Notes under the pieces: generated by a model
What the model was told of the DNA's origin: nothing
Databases searched by the model: none
Seen by the model: the letters and a program-made list of their open reading frames with translations, nothing else
Program-made: the position numbers and the translations under genes
Assembly (NCBI GenBank): GCA_937892275.1
Contig: CALAVG010000378.1
Coordinates: forward strand, 1-13,188
DNA: 13,188 nucleotides
From: an uncultured Methanomicrobiales archaeon
Lineage (GTDB): Archaea > Thermoplasmatota > Thermoplasmata > Methanomassiliicoccales > Methanomethylophilaceae
Reading direction: 5' to 3'
Shown here: positions 1-6,769 of the stretch, piece after piece
Layout of the letters: each line of letters opens with the position of its first letter
Position numbering within the stretch: position 1 is the stretch's first letter

Positions 1-16
1 GGTACAGAGGACTCGG

Positions 17-268
17 ATGGTATATGCGGAGGACACCAGGACACAGGCGGAAAAGGACAGGGAACTGCATGAATGGGTCCAGGCTCATACGGTCGATTAT
101 CGGCCTAAGCAGGCAACGGATACAATGCCCCCAGAAGGTCCTGGCGGGTCCTATGGTTCAGGCGGAGCAGATGATGACGATTCTAAGAAGGTTCCACTCT
201 GGCTTGAAATATTATGTATCGTGATTGGAGTCATTATCGGGTCCTTCATTTCGAATCTGATTTTTTAA
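17..268 (+). CDS. Small C-terminally membrane-anchored protein, possibly 5'-incomplete
   Basis: No family is recognised. The 83-residue product has a charged N-terminal half, a Gly/Asp-rich linker (GGSYGSGGADDDD, about residues 44-56), and one hydrophobic helix at the very C-terminus (about residues 62-83). That is the layout of a tail-anchored membrane protein. A GAGG lies 6 nt before the ATG, which supports a start here. However, the frame stays open to the left edge of the window, so the true start may lie further upstream. The next gene has the same plan (polar linker, a shared EDTR-type segment, C-terminal helix) but also carries an N-terminal zinc ribbon. The two may be paralogues, in which case this one may have lost its ribbon or have it outside the window. 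The gene ends with TAA. Confidence 0.6.
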   Translation: MVYAEDTRTQAEKDRELHEWVQAHTVDYRPKQATDTMPPEGPGGSYGSGGADDDDSKKVPLWLEILCIVIGVIIGSFISNLIF

Positions 269-275
269 TAAAGAT

Positions 276-300
276 GTAAATACCCATTACGGGGTTTTAC
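276..300 (+). repeat. Imperfect hairpin between the two tail-anchored genes
   Basis: GTAAA (276-280) plus ACCC (282-285) pairs with GGGT (292-295) plus TTTAC (296-300). This gives a 9-bp stem with T281 bulged and a 6-nt loop. It lies 8 bases after the TAA of the first gene and 11 bases before the start of the next. It could be a processing or weak termination element. No T-tract follows it. Confidence 0.3.
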
Positions 301-311
301 AGCCGAGGAAC

Positions 312-620
312 ATGACGAAGAAGTGTTGGAACTGCGGAACGGAGAATAGTGATCAGGCCGACTATTGTCGGTACTGCCAGACGGAGATAAGAGGCATAGC
401 CTCGAACGATGTCATCGCTCAGGCGAGGCAGGAGGAGGCAAGAACAGGCGGTCAGGGTCTAAGATATAGAGAGGACACCAGGGCTTCGGGGTCATCTGGT
501 GGCAGTGGGAAGTCTGCGAAGGGACCGAGTTGGTGGGACGTGAAACGCATATCATACAAAGAGGCAATTATAATCCTGATAGGTGCAAGCATAATTACTC
601 ATTTCATCCAAAATCTATGA
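312..620 (+). CDS. Zinc-ribbon protein with C-terminal membrane helix
   Basis: The 102-residue product opens with a treble-clef type zinc ribbon. It shows two CxxC knuckles, C5/C8 and C19/C22, in the pattern KCWNCG...YCRYC. A polar, Gly/Ser-rich linker follows (about residues 35-77), then a single hydrophobic helix at the C-terminus (about residues 82-102, IIILIGASII). The ribbon should bind one zinc ion and face the cytoplasm if the protein is tail-anchored. Such short zinc-ribbon membrane proteins are common in archaea, but their role is generally unknown. The upstream neighbour has a similar linker and helix. The gene ends at a TGA just before the palindromic promoter of the virion operon, so it is probably transcribed separately from what follows. 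No good Shine-Dalgarno sequence is seen. Confidence 0.7.
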   Translation: MTKKCWNCGTENSDQADYCRYCQTEIRGIASNDVIAQARQEEARTGGQGLRYREDTRASGSSGGSGKSAKGPSWWDVKRISYKEAIIILIGASIITHFIQNL

Positions 621-634
621 TACGCCACCATCCC

Positions 635-650
635 TTATTAACGCTGTTAA
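635..650 (+). promoter_or_regulatory. Promoter/operator of the tail-DGR operon, third copy of TTAACNNNGTTAA
   Basis: A TATA-like TTATTAA begins at 635 and overlaps a perfect palindrome, TTAAC-GCT-GTTAA (638-650). Archaeal transcription starts about 25 nt downstream of the TATA box. That would place the start at or very near the ATG at 663, giving a leaderless mRNA and explaining why no Shine-Dalgarno is visible before that gene. The same 13-bp pattern occurs twice around the promoter at 8415-8453. A protein bound here would block the TATA box. The repeat is seen directly; its role is inferred. Confidence 0.6.
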
Positions 651-662
651 AGATTGGCATTC

Positions 663-1607
663 ATGGCCATAGATACGGTTGTAGTTGTAGTCAATGGCGT
701 GTCTACAACTCTCACATATAATTCTACATCAGGAAAGTACGAGGGGACGCTTACTGCGCCAGATGCGACCTCAGGAATGAACAACAACGGGAGCGGTCCA
801 GGAGTCGGAGCCAACGCAACCAGCGGTTACTACCCCGTCGTCGTAAGAGCAACGGATGAAGCAGGGAACGTGACCGAGGAGACCGTTTCGGGGTCGTATG
901 CGAACAGACTTAAACTGTACGTCAAGGAGACCACCGCACCCACATCTGCGATCCAGTATCCGTCTGCGGGAGCGAACATCGGAAATAACGCAAAGCCGAC
1001 CATCAGGTTCACCCTTACGGATACAGGCTCAGGTATCAACGCATCCACCGTCAAGATCAAGGTGGACGGTACGGAATACGCTCCAAGTACATCTTCATTC
1101 GATGCAGCAGGAGAGGTCCTGACCTGCACCTATACCCCGTCATCCAACCTGGCTGACGGTTCGCACACCATCGCAATCAACGGTTCGGATTATGACGGCA
1201 ACGCAGCGACCGAGGTAACCGCAAGTTTCACTGTCGATACCACACCGCCTACTCTCAACATCACAGCACCCACGAACAACCTACTGACCAACCAAGCATC
1301 TGTCACCGTCACAGGTACTACCAACGATGCGAATAGTACTCCTGTTTCAATCAGTATCGCCTGCGGAGGCACTACACATACACCCGACGTTGGTAACGAT
1401 GGTACGTTCAGTCAGGTTGTGGCCCTCACAGAAGGTAGTAACGTCATAACCATCACAGCGACCGATAGTTCTGGACTCACCACAACAGTTACGAGGACCG
1501 TTGTTTACGATGGAACCGCACCCAATTTCGTGTCGATCACCATCGCACCCAATCCCGTTAACGTCAGCGGTTCATACTCGATAGCGGTTGAGGTAAACGA
1601 TGCATGA
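663..1607 (+). CDS. Multi-domain Ig-like virion/adhesin protein
   Basis: The 314-residue product is made of bacterial-type Ig-like (Big family) beta-sandwich domains. Approximate bounds are residues 1-92, 93-196 and 197-288, with a short tail to 314. Junctions carry the usual signatures: ATDEAGNVT, VDTTPPTLNITAP and YDGTAP. There is no signal peptide, which suits a virion or tail decoration protein better than a secreted one. The C-terminal tail (ITIAPNPV..SGSYSIAVEV) resembles the start of the small protein encoded at 2205. I chose ATG 663 because the predicted transcript starts there; a TTG at 654 is an in-frame alternative and a stop lies at 648. The gene overlaps the next by ATGA. It is first in an operon running to the DGR target and probably on to the RT. 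Confidence 0.75.
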   Translation: MAIDTVVVVVNGVSTTLTYNSTSGKYEGTLTAPDATSGMNNNGSGPGVGANATSGYYPVVVRATDEAGNVTEETVSGSYANRLKLYVKETTAPTSAIQYPSAGANIGNNAKPTIRFTLTDTGSGINASTVKIKVDGTEYAPSTSSFDAAGEVLTCTYTPSSNLADGSHTIAINGSDYDGNAATEVTASFTVDTTPPTLNITAPTNNLLTNQASVTVTGTTNDANSTPVSISIACGGTTHTPDVGNDGTFSQVVALTEGSNVITITATDSSGLTTTVTRTVVYDGTAPNFVSITIAPNPVNVSGSYSIAVEVNDA

Positions 1608-1936
1608 CGGTTAAATCGGTTTGGGGCCGCATCCAGAGACAGATTGCGACCCTGACCTCCCACGAGGGGGATGTCTGGACATTCGATGTCCCCCTCTGGG
1701 CCTCATCACCCATTATCGTGGAATTTTGGGCGGAGGACGAGGCAGGGAATATCAGTTACAGGACGGGCATCTTCGATCTGGGAGAAGGCCAGAGGAAATG
1801 TCTCCGCTGGCTGAAAGAGGGTAGTTCATGTATCATGTTGCCCGATGAGAGGCCGACAGTCGAGATGCTGACCTCAGGCAAGCCTGCGGTGGAAATGCTG
1901 GACCATGCCTGTTCGAGATTAGTGGAGGTATATTGA
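1604..1936 (+). CDS. Ig-like fragment protein of the tail operon, function unknown
   Basis: The 110-residue product has an N-terminal half that looks like one strand-rich Ig-type domain: DVWTFDVPLW...IIVEFWAEDEAGNISYRTGIFDL, about residues 23-60. A Cys-containing segment follows (KCLRWLKEGSSCIML, about residues 64-78), then a helical end with a repeated pattern (TVEMLTSGKPAVEML). The ATG overlaps the TGA of the preceding gene, and GAGGT lies 9 nt upstream, so translation is coupled. It may supply a domain that assembles with the Ig-like protein before it. A frameshift that split one longer gene is possible, but the good ribosome binding site argues for a real separate gene. No family name can be given. 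Confidence 0.65.
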   Translation: MTVKSVWGRIQRQIATLTSHEGDVWTFDVPLWASSPIIVEFWAEDEAGNISYRTGIFDLGEGQRKCLRWLKEGSSCIMLPDERPTVEMLTSGKPAVEMLDHACSRLVEVY

Positions 1937-2208
1937 TGAGAGAGTGCTTTGTCGGAGAAACATTCGTCCAGAAGTTCAAGGTCACATTCGATGACGATAC
2001 GGGGCAGACCGTGGACTCAGGCGAGTTCGAGATAACGGTGAACGGCGAGATTACGCAGTCGGGAATCCTGGCAGTGGATACTGACGGGAGGACGATGTCA
2101 TTCAGATTCAGGCCGACCGAGGCGGGAATCCACGAGATTAAACTGACCTGGAGGGTCGGCGATGATGTTTGGGTCCAGCCCTTTTTGATGAAGGTGATTA
2201 CAGCATGA
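1936..2208 (+). CDS. Small beta-rich virion protein, function unknown
   Basis: The 90-residue product is predicted to be all-beta. It has alternating hydrophobic strands (FVQKFKVTF, FEITVNGEI, MSFRFRPTEAGIHEIKLTWRV) and the 'f.P.eaG.h.i.lt' rhythm typical of a single Ig/FN3-like domain in phage baseplate and tail-tip proteins. The ATG at 1936 overlaps the previous TGA as TGATG. It sits 6 nt after a strong GGAGGT, so I prefer it to the TTG at 1933. The gene ends by overlapping the next start (ATGA). It probably forms part of the tail tip with its neighbours; that is inferred from position only. Confidence 0.7.
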   Translation: MRECFVGETFVQKFKVTFDDDTGQTVDSGEFEITVNGEITQSGILAVDTDGRTMSFRFRPTEAGIHEIKLTWRVGDDVWVQPFLMKVITA

Positions 2209-2378
2209 GCAGTATGGCGAAGGAGTTGCAGGTGACATTCATCGGAATCTCGCCGAACCCAGTCAGGACGCTCAACACGTTCTTGGTATCGGTCGGAGTC
2301 GCCGAGACTGACTTGCAGTGGCTGGATTGGGCCAGTACGATCTGGGCCAATGTAGCATCGCTGAAATGGGGTGCATAA
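2205..2378 (+). CDS. 57-residue tail-operon protein with IxPNPV motif
   Basis: This short product begins with a beta-rich segment (LQVTFIGISPNPV...FLVSVGV) that resembles the C-terminal tail of the Ig-like protein at 663-1607 (ITIAPNPV...YSIAVEV). It ends in a Trp-rich stretch with repeated 'W(A)..' spacing (WLDWAST.WANVASLKWG, residues 39-56). Similar short proteins with serial Trp motifs occur in tail-fibre regions of tailed phages, but I do not recognise a named family. The start at 2205 is chosen because it overlaps the previous TGA (ATGA) and has AAGGTGA 7 nt upstream. An in-frame ATG at 2169 lies inside the preceding gene. Confidence 0.6.
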   Translation: MSSMAKELQVTFIGISPNPVRTLNTFLVSVGVAETDLQWLDWASTIWANVASLKWGA

Positions 2379-2379
2379 G

Positions 2380-3531
2380 GTGGCATCGTACACAACCAAT
2401 CTGAACCTCAAGAAGCCAGCGACAACCGACTTGGTCGCCATCGGGGACATCAACTCCAACATGGACACCATCGACACGGCGGTGGCTGGAAAGTACGCCA
2501 CGACTGGCGGTAACATCAAAGGGGCAGTCAATGTAAGGAACACCGCAGACACCGTCACGGTCGCATCTATGGACCAGAATGGATATGTCACAGGGACTTG
2601 GCTCAAAACAACCGCCAACGTTGCCCTGAGTTCGGCCGCTGCTCTGTTCGCCGTCATCAATAACGGATGGATCTATTCGAGGACTGCATCCGAAGTGAAA
2701 TCCGACATAGGGTTGGGGAATGTTGACAATACCGCAGATGCCAACAAATCGGTAGCATCCGCAACCACCGCCACCCTCGCAACAAAAGCGAAAGGTCTGA
2801 TCTATATCGAAGGTAATTCTGAGGGTACAGCGGGTACCTGGACGGGGACATCATCGGATATAACCGAATATTATGATGGTCTGATGATCGCTTATCTCGT
2901 TCAGATTGCAGGAGCATCCACTGGGACCACACTCAACATCAACGGCCTCGGAGCGGTCACTTGTGTGAGGCAGGCCACGACAGGGGTATCGACCAGCTAT
3001 CCAGTCGGGTCGGTCCTGATAATGATCTATAAGACCTATAACAGCACCCATTACTGGTCGGTCTATGACAATACCGGGTCGGATACGAAGGTCAGGCAGA
3101 CATTGAGCACAACCAACAAGAATTATCCATTGTTGATGTCCTATTCAGTGAATACAGCCACCACCACTAACACAGATAACGTATCGTATAGATGCAATGA
3201 CATCTATGCGAATCCATCGACAGGTGCGGTCTATGCCACCAAGTTCTACGCCAACGGCGTGGAGGTCGGAGGTAGCGGAGCGACCATATTCACCAACCTA
3301 TCCGCTTCATCATGGGTCGCCGATGCCACCTACACAGATTACCCGTACCGTTGCGCCATAGCCCTATCAGGCGTGACCGCATCGGATGTAGCGGAGGTCA
3401 TCTATGCACAGGAACAGGCATCCTCAGGAGAGTATGCCCAGGTCTGTCAGACATACGCAGGCGGAGTCTATGTGTACTCCGCAGTGAACACTTCGATCAC
3501 TATTCCGACGATAGTGGTCCATCAGGGGTGA
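2380..3531 (+). CDS. Tail-fibre-like protein
   Basis: The 383-residue product has the layout of a phage tail fibre. It opens with TTNLNLKKPATTDLVAIGD and NSNMDTID (about residues 4-35), the usual N-terminal fibre segment. A typical fibre linker, GLGNVDNTADANKSV, follows at about residues 109-123. Beta-rich, Thr/Ser/Asn-rich repeats make up the middle, and a compact C-terminal domain occupies residues 305-383. That last domain is shared with the protein at 4432-4998, with roughly 44 of 79 residues identical. The role is presumably host recognition or fibre-shaft formation. GTG 2380 is preferred because GGGGTG lies 7 nt before it and the protein then begins MASYTTNLNL; GTG 2371 is an in-frame alternative overlapping the previous stop. 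Confidence 0.85.
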   Translation: MASYTTNLNLKKPATTDLVAIGDINSNMDTIDTAVAGKYATTGGNIKGAVNVRNTADTVTVASMDQNGYVTGTWLKTTANVALSSAAALFAVINNGWIYSRTASEVKSDIGLGNVDNTADANKSVASATTATLATKAKGLIYIEGNSEGTAGTWTGTSSDITEYYDGLMIAYLVQIAGASTGTTLNINGLGAVTCVRQATTGVSTSYPVGSVLIMIYKTYNSTHYWSVYDNTGSDTKVRQTLSTTNKNYPLLMSYSVNTATTTNTDNVSYRCNDIYANPSTGAVYATKFYANGVEVGGSGATIFTNLSASSWVADATYTDYPYRCAIALSGVTASDVAEVIYAQEQASSGEYAQVCQTYAGGVYVYSAVNTSITIPTIVVHQG

Positions 3532-3535
3532 GCGA

Positions 3536-4435
3536 GTGACCCTCCCTCAGCTCATGTTCCGCAGGTGGGACGGCATCGGCAACGGAGACAAGGCCGAGTT
3601 CTTCACCCACACGGACATGAACAGGTGCGAGTACAACGCGAATATCGTCGCTGCGGAGGCTGGGGTCACGACCGTCGAGTTCGTTGAGGTAACTCGTGCC
3701 TCGCAGTTCAGGTACGACGAGGTCCAGAGGTTGGAGGACCTGATAGCATCTATCGCACTGACCATCGGAGTCGATGTGACCACCGAGGCCAATTGGGGAG
3801 TGATGCGGTCGGTATCCTATGTGGATTTCGAACGCATCGAGGCCAACCTTTACGCGTGCTATCAGGCACTCGGAGGGGTTGGGGAGAGGATAGAATCGCA
3901 CCAGTTCCTCGTGACTGCTCACGCGACACTGTTCGCGAGCGAATGGCGCGGAAGGGGACCGTACTACTACGACCTCGATATGCCCGCAATCCATCCAGGA
4001 CGGGATGCGGTGGTCTACGTGGACCATCAGGCCACGGCAACACAGAGAGCGGCCGAGGCCAACGCGATGATGCGTCCCGTAATCCTCTCTGACAGGAGGG
4101 TGAGGATATACGCTCTATCGCTGAGACCGAGGGTTAACATCCCAATCAAGATAACGGCAGGAATGATGCAAATGGGTGAGACAATAACATTGAGTACGTC
4201 ATGGTCGGGGAGCGGGCCGTGGACGCAGAACGTAACGCTCTCGAATGAGGTGGCCGATGCCATCGTGGGTACATGCGACAGCACCACCGATGCCATGGCC
4301 GAGGAGATAACCAAATGCGGAATCGTGGTATCGGGAATATCGGGACACACGCTGACCCTGACGGCACTGTTTAGCAAGCCGACCATATCCCTGACGATGG
4401 GCGTGGTCTACAACGAATCGGAGGTGGTGGAATGA
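3536..4435 (+). CDS. Virion structural protein of the tail region, function unknown
   Basis: The 299-residue product shows two short blocks, TDMNRCEYNA (about residues 26-35) and YVDFERIEANL (about residues 95-105). They resemble the 'DxNRIE' helices found in minor tail proteins of many phages. The N-terminal half is mixed helical, with a tyrosine-rich PYYYDLDMPAIHPG patch near residue 142. The C-terminal third (about residues 195-299) looks like a beta-sandwich with Ig/carbohydrate-binding character. The start is a GTG 4 nt after the previous TGA, with GGGG just upstream. The end overlaps the next gene by ATGA. It is most likely a tail or baseplate component by position. The precise role cannot be read from the sequence. 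Confidence 0.7.
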   Translation: MTLPQLMFRRWDGIGNGDKAEFFTHTDMNRCEYNANIVAAEAGVTTVEFVEVTRASQFRYDEVQRLEDLIASIALTIGVDVTTEANWGVMRSVSYVDFERIEANLYACYQALGGVGERIESHQFLVTAHATLFASEWRGRGPYYYDLDMPAIHPGRDAVVYVDHQATATQRAAEANAMMRPVILSDRRVRIYALSLRPRVNIPIKITAGMMQMGETITLSTSWSGSGPWTQNVTLSNEVADAIVGTCDSTTDAMAEEITKCGIVVSGISGHTLTLTALFSKPTISLTMGVVYNESEVVE

Positions 4436-4998
4436 CCATCGTAGGAGCGTTCCTGGGTTCGGGAGTCGAACTCGTCCCAGCAGGATCGTGTCTGCTCAAA
4501 TTGCAGGTGGTGACATCCGACAGGCAATCCATGGGCGGTGCGATATTCACCGTCACTGGAACGGGATTCTCCCAGACCGCCACCGCCGACGCATCGGGCA
4601 GGGCGGAGATTACCGTACCATCGGGATACACCTACACCGTGGCCCTGACGCATTCTGGATTGTATTTCAACGATGAGGCGCAGACGGTCATCGCCGAATC
4701 CGCTACGACCAAGTTCGTTTATTTCGATCTGATAAACGATGAACAGGCCGAGGTATACACGAATCTGTCGGCATCCACATGGACATCCGATTCCACCTAC
4801 GAGGATTTCCCTTACAGGTGCGACATCGCGATCCAGGGAGTGACCTCTGCGGACTATGCCGAGGTCGTGTTCTCTATGGCGGATGCGATGTCAGGGGAAT
4901 ACGGTCCAATTTGTGAGACACATACGGGAGGGGTGTACATCTACTCCGAGAACAACGATACTATAACGATACCAACTATTTACATCAGGAGAAATTGA
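4432..4998 (+). CDS. Fibre-associated protein: carboxypeptidase-regulatory-like domain plus shared fibre tip domain
   Basis: The 188-residue product has two modules. Residues about 20-98 form a CnaB/carboxypeptidase-regulatory-like beta-sandwich (LKLQVVTSD...GGAIFTVTG, ADASGRAEITVPSGYTYTV). Residues 110-188 match the C-terminal domain of the fibre protein at 2380-3531 (shared TNLSAS.W, YPYRC or FPYRC, SGEY, GGVY.YS and ITIPTI). So the same tip domain is mounted on two different stalks within 1.5 kb. The ATG overlaps the previous TGA and a GGAGGTGGTGG run lies immediately upstream, so translation is coupled. The next gene, the DGR target, also begins with a carboxypeptidase-regulatory-like module. 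The products may belong to one receptor-binding assembly. Confidence 0.75.
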   Translation: MTIVGAFLGSGVELVPAGSCLLKLQVVTSDRQSMGGAIFTVTGTGFSQTATADASGRAEITVPSGYTYTVALTHSGLYFNDEAQTVIAESATTKFVYFDLINDEQAEVYTNLSASTWTSDSTYEDFPYRCDIAIQGVTSADYAEVVFSMADAMSGEYGPICETHTGGVYIYSENNDTITIPTIYIRRN

Positions 4999-4999
4999 A

Positions 5000-6496
5000 A
5001 TGGCAATTGGAATGACCAACGCTACATCTAGTGCAATTAAAACCATACTCAACGTCAGTGTGACCGATTCATCCTCATCGGGATACCAGTCGGGGAGGTC
5101 CGTCACGGTAACGAACGGTACGGACACACAGACCAAAACCACAGATTCCAGCGGTAACGTCAGCTTCAAGCTGAAGGGCATCGGGGATTACACCGTGACA
5201 ACGGATGTCCCCTCGGGCGGTAGAGCGAACACCGCGACCGTGACCGCAGAACTCGGGGGAGTGTATACCGCCAGTCTTACCATCTCATTCGGATGGGGAA
5301 CGTTCGGTATGACATTCAACGCGACAACATTCACATCGGACCCGACAGGCTGTCTTACCTATACGGACGATTGTTCTAGTTACACACCAGTCAGCGGTCC
5401 AGGGAGTTCATTGGCCAAATGCTCCACGATAGGTTCGTGGGTCATGAATGCGGACGGAACATCCAGCAACAAACTGCTCGCGGAGTGCTTCTATGCGACA
5501 TTCACATCGGCAGGGGTACTGCATGAGAAGCTGAATCCCCAGGATCTCACGAAGAAGATCGCCACATGGGACAACACCAACAAGGTATGGGTCAGCGCAT
5601 CGGGAACCTCGTCGATAACGACCGAGGACACGATGTTCTGTATACCTACAACGTACATCTCGTCCACGTCATCGAAGATCCAGATCTCCGGTAACGCGTC
5701 GGATGGTACCGCTTTCGCACACACAATCGATGGTCATGTGTACAAATATCTGGCCATCGGAGTCTATCCAGCCAATCTCACGTCTGGTGTGCTCTACTCC
5801 AAATCGGGGGCCGCATCGACCGTATCCACGACGAGACCGTCATTCCGTTCGGCGGCCACATCCAAGACCGTCCAGAACGGTAAGGCGATGCTTTGGAACC
5901 CCTATCAATGGAATCTATGGAGGATAATGACGATCTTCGCCATGAAATCGTTCAACGGACAGACGCGCATCGGACAGGGAGGATATTCATACGGTGCAGA
6001 GAACGGAGGTACGCTGATGAACGCGATGGGACCGTTCGCTGGATCCAGTAGCACATCGACGGGTACGAGTACTGGTGTCAAGGCATTCATCGAGAATCCC
6101 TGGGGACATAACTATGAGTTCATTGATGATTTCATATGCGTTACGGCAGGGTCAGGAAGTCATACGATCTATACTGGCCGTAATTCAAGCCCAGACGATA
6201 CAACGAGCAACAAGAGTTCGTTCACATCGACCGCAGTAACAGGATATGCGAATGTCATCAACACGAATGCGGAGTTTTGGGGATTCCCGATGAATGGCGG
6301 AGGAAATACGACCACAGGTTTGTGCGATAGGATTTACCATTCGACATCCTCGGGAACATATCTCGGCCTCGCGGGGGGCTCTTCGGCCCGTGTGTCGAGT
6401 GGCGATGCGGGTCCTTCGTGCCTGGGTGCGGCCTATTCCCTGTCCCTCTCGAGTGGCGACCGCGGGGCTCGCCTGGCCTTCGTATTCGACCTGTGA
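5000..6496 (+). CDS. DGR variable (target) protein with C-terminal C-type-lectin-like domain
   Basis: The 498-residue product carries the variable repeat at its C-terminus. Residues about 13-97 form a CnaB/carboxypeptidase-regulatory-like domain (VTDSSSSGYQSGRSVTVTNG, DSSGNVSFKLKG, GDYTVTT). Residues about 100-290 are a Cys-containing middle region. Residues about 295-498 look like the C-type lectin (CLec/FGE-like) ligand-binding fold used by most DGR targets: WNPYQWNLWRIMTIFAMKSF near 299-318, then Gly/Asn-rich loops, then the closing GARLAFVFDL. Residues 455-493 are encoded by the VR. Relative to the template they change at 457, 458, 461, 463, 464, 467, 469, 474, 476, 478, 479, 483 and 485-488. 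GGAGA lies 7 nt before the ATG. Being last in the tail operon, it is most likely the variable receptor-binding tip. Confidence 0.9.
   Translation: MAIGMTNATSSAIKTILNVSVTDSSSSGYQSGRSVTVTNGTDTQTKTTDSSGNVSFKLKGIGDYTVTTDVPSGGRANTATVTAELGGVYTASLTISFGWGTFGMTFNATTFTSDPTGCLTYTDDCSSYTPVSGPGSSLAKCSTIGSWVMNADGTSSNKLLAECFYATFTSAGVLHEKLNPQDLTKKIATWDNTNKVWVSASGTSSITTEDTMFCIPTTYISSTSSKIQISGNASDGTAFAHTIDGHVYKYLAIGVYPANLTSGVLYSKSGAASTVSTTRPSFRSAATSKTVQNGKAMLWNPYQWNLWRIMTIFAMKSFNGQTRIGQGGYSYGAENGGTLMNAMGPFAGSSSTSTGTSTGVKAFIENPWGHNYEFIDDFICVTAGSGSHTIYTGRNSSPDDTTSNKSSFTSTAVTGYANVINTNAEFWGFPMNGGGNTTTGLCDRIYHSTSSGTYLGLAGGSSARVSSGDAGPSCLGAAYSLSLSSGDRGARLAFVFDL
6362..6479 (+). repeat. DGR variable repeat (VR)
   Basis: This 118-bp segment aligns without gaps to the TR at 6652-6769, with a constant offset of 290. 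There are 25 differences, 24 of them where the TR has A (13 to G, 7 to C, 4 to T); the other is T6662 to C. It starts exactly on a codon boundary and encodes residues 455-493 of the target protein. The last 17 positions (6463-6479, containing CGGGGCTCGCCTGGCC) are identical to the TR and hold no adenine. They are the expected site for initiation of mutagenic homing. Confidence 0.97.
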
Positions 6497-6510
6497 GCGC
6501 GTCCCCGCGC
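6497..6510 (+). repeat. GC hairpin/cruciform just downstream of VR
   Basis: GCGCG (6497-6501) and CGCGC (6506-6510) form a perfect 5-bp stem with a 4-nt loop, TCCC on this strand and GGGA on the other. It begins immediately after the target gene's stop, 17 nt beyond the VR. Known DGR targets carry a short GC hairpin with a GRNA-type tetraloop at this place, and it promotes retrohoming. GGGA fits that pattern on the minus strand. Confidence 0.7.
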
Positions 6511-6651
6511 GAACTCAAACGCAGACCATAGGAGGTAAGCAGACTAACGCAGACCTCCGAAAATAAACCTCTTAAACATCACTAAATCACAGTCCAGCCT
6601 CGAATGAGGAATGGATGGGCCTTGAGGAAAGTGACGTGCCTTGGATGTCCA
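6511..6651 (+). other. Noncoding stretch between VR hairpin and TR
   Basis: No gene is supported here. It holds a 10-bp direct repeat AACGCAGACC (6518-6527 and 6546-6555), a GGAGGT/ACCTCC inverted pair (6531-6536, 6553-6558), and an AT-rich patch at about 6559-6590. That patch includes CTTAAACA, which could be a weak TATA box for a separate TR/RT transcript starting near 6600. A CCTC-GAAT-GAGG mini-hairpin lies at 6598-6609. The promoter assignment is weak. Confidence 0.35.
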
Positions 6652-6769
6652 CTCGGCAACGTGGGGGGCAATTCGAACAATGTGTCGAATGGCAATGCAG
6701 GTCCTTCGTACCTGAATGCGAACAATTCCCTGTCCAACTCGAATGACAACAACGGGGCTCGCCTGGCCT
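6652..6769 (+). repeat. DGR template repeat (TR)
   Basis: This is the invariant master copy, in the same orientation as the VR and placed between it and the RT gene. Read in the VR frame it contains 13 AAC/AAT codons plus one TAC, one GAC and one GCA. All 29 adenines lie in these codons, and every Asn codon is altered in the present VR. The frame then meets TAA at 6770, so the TR is not itself translated as part of a protein. Similarity to the VR stops sharply at 6652 and after 6769. Confidence 0.97.

Noticed and set aside
1580..1936. Frameshift splitting one Ig-like gene at 1604
   Set aside because: The downstream frame has its own ATG overlapping the stop as ATGA and GAGGT 9 nt upstream. 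The same coupling is used throughout the operon. A split gene remains possible but is not needed.
1833..2660. Long minus-strand open frame of 275 codons
   Set aside because: It lies antisense to four well-supported genes with overlapping starts and ribosome binding sites, and its translation has no coherent domain pattern. It is a composition effect.
654..4998. A second VR in another tail gene
   Set aside because: I looked for the TR's distinctive GC segments (CGGGGCTCGCCTGGCC, GGTCCTTCGT) in the upstream fibre genes and saw no match, so the DGR appears to have one target here.
6652..6769. TR/VR pair explained as ordinary gene duplication or cytidine deamination
   Set aside because: Substitutions at 24 of 29 template adenines with all three outcomes, and only one at the other 89 positions, fit neither random drift nor a C-to-U/G-to-A deaminase.
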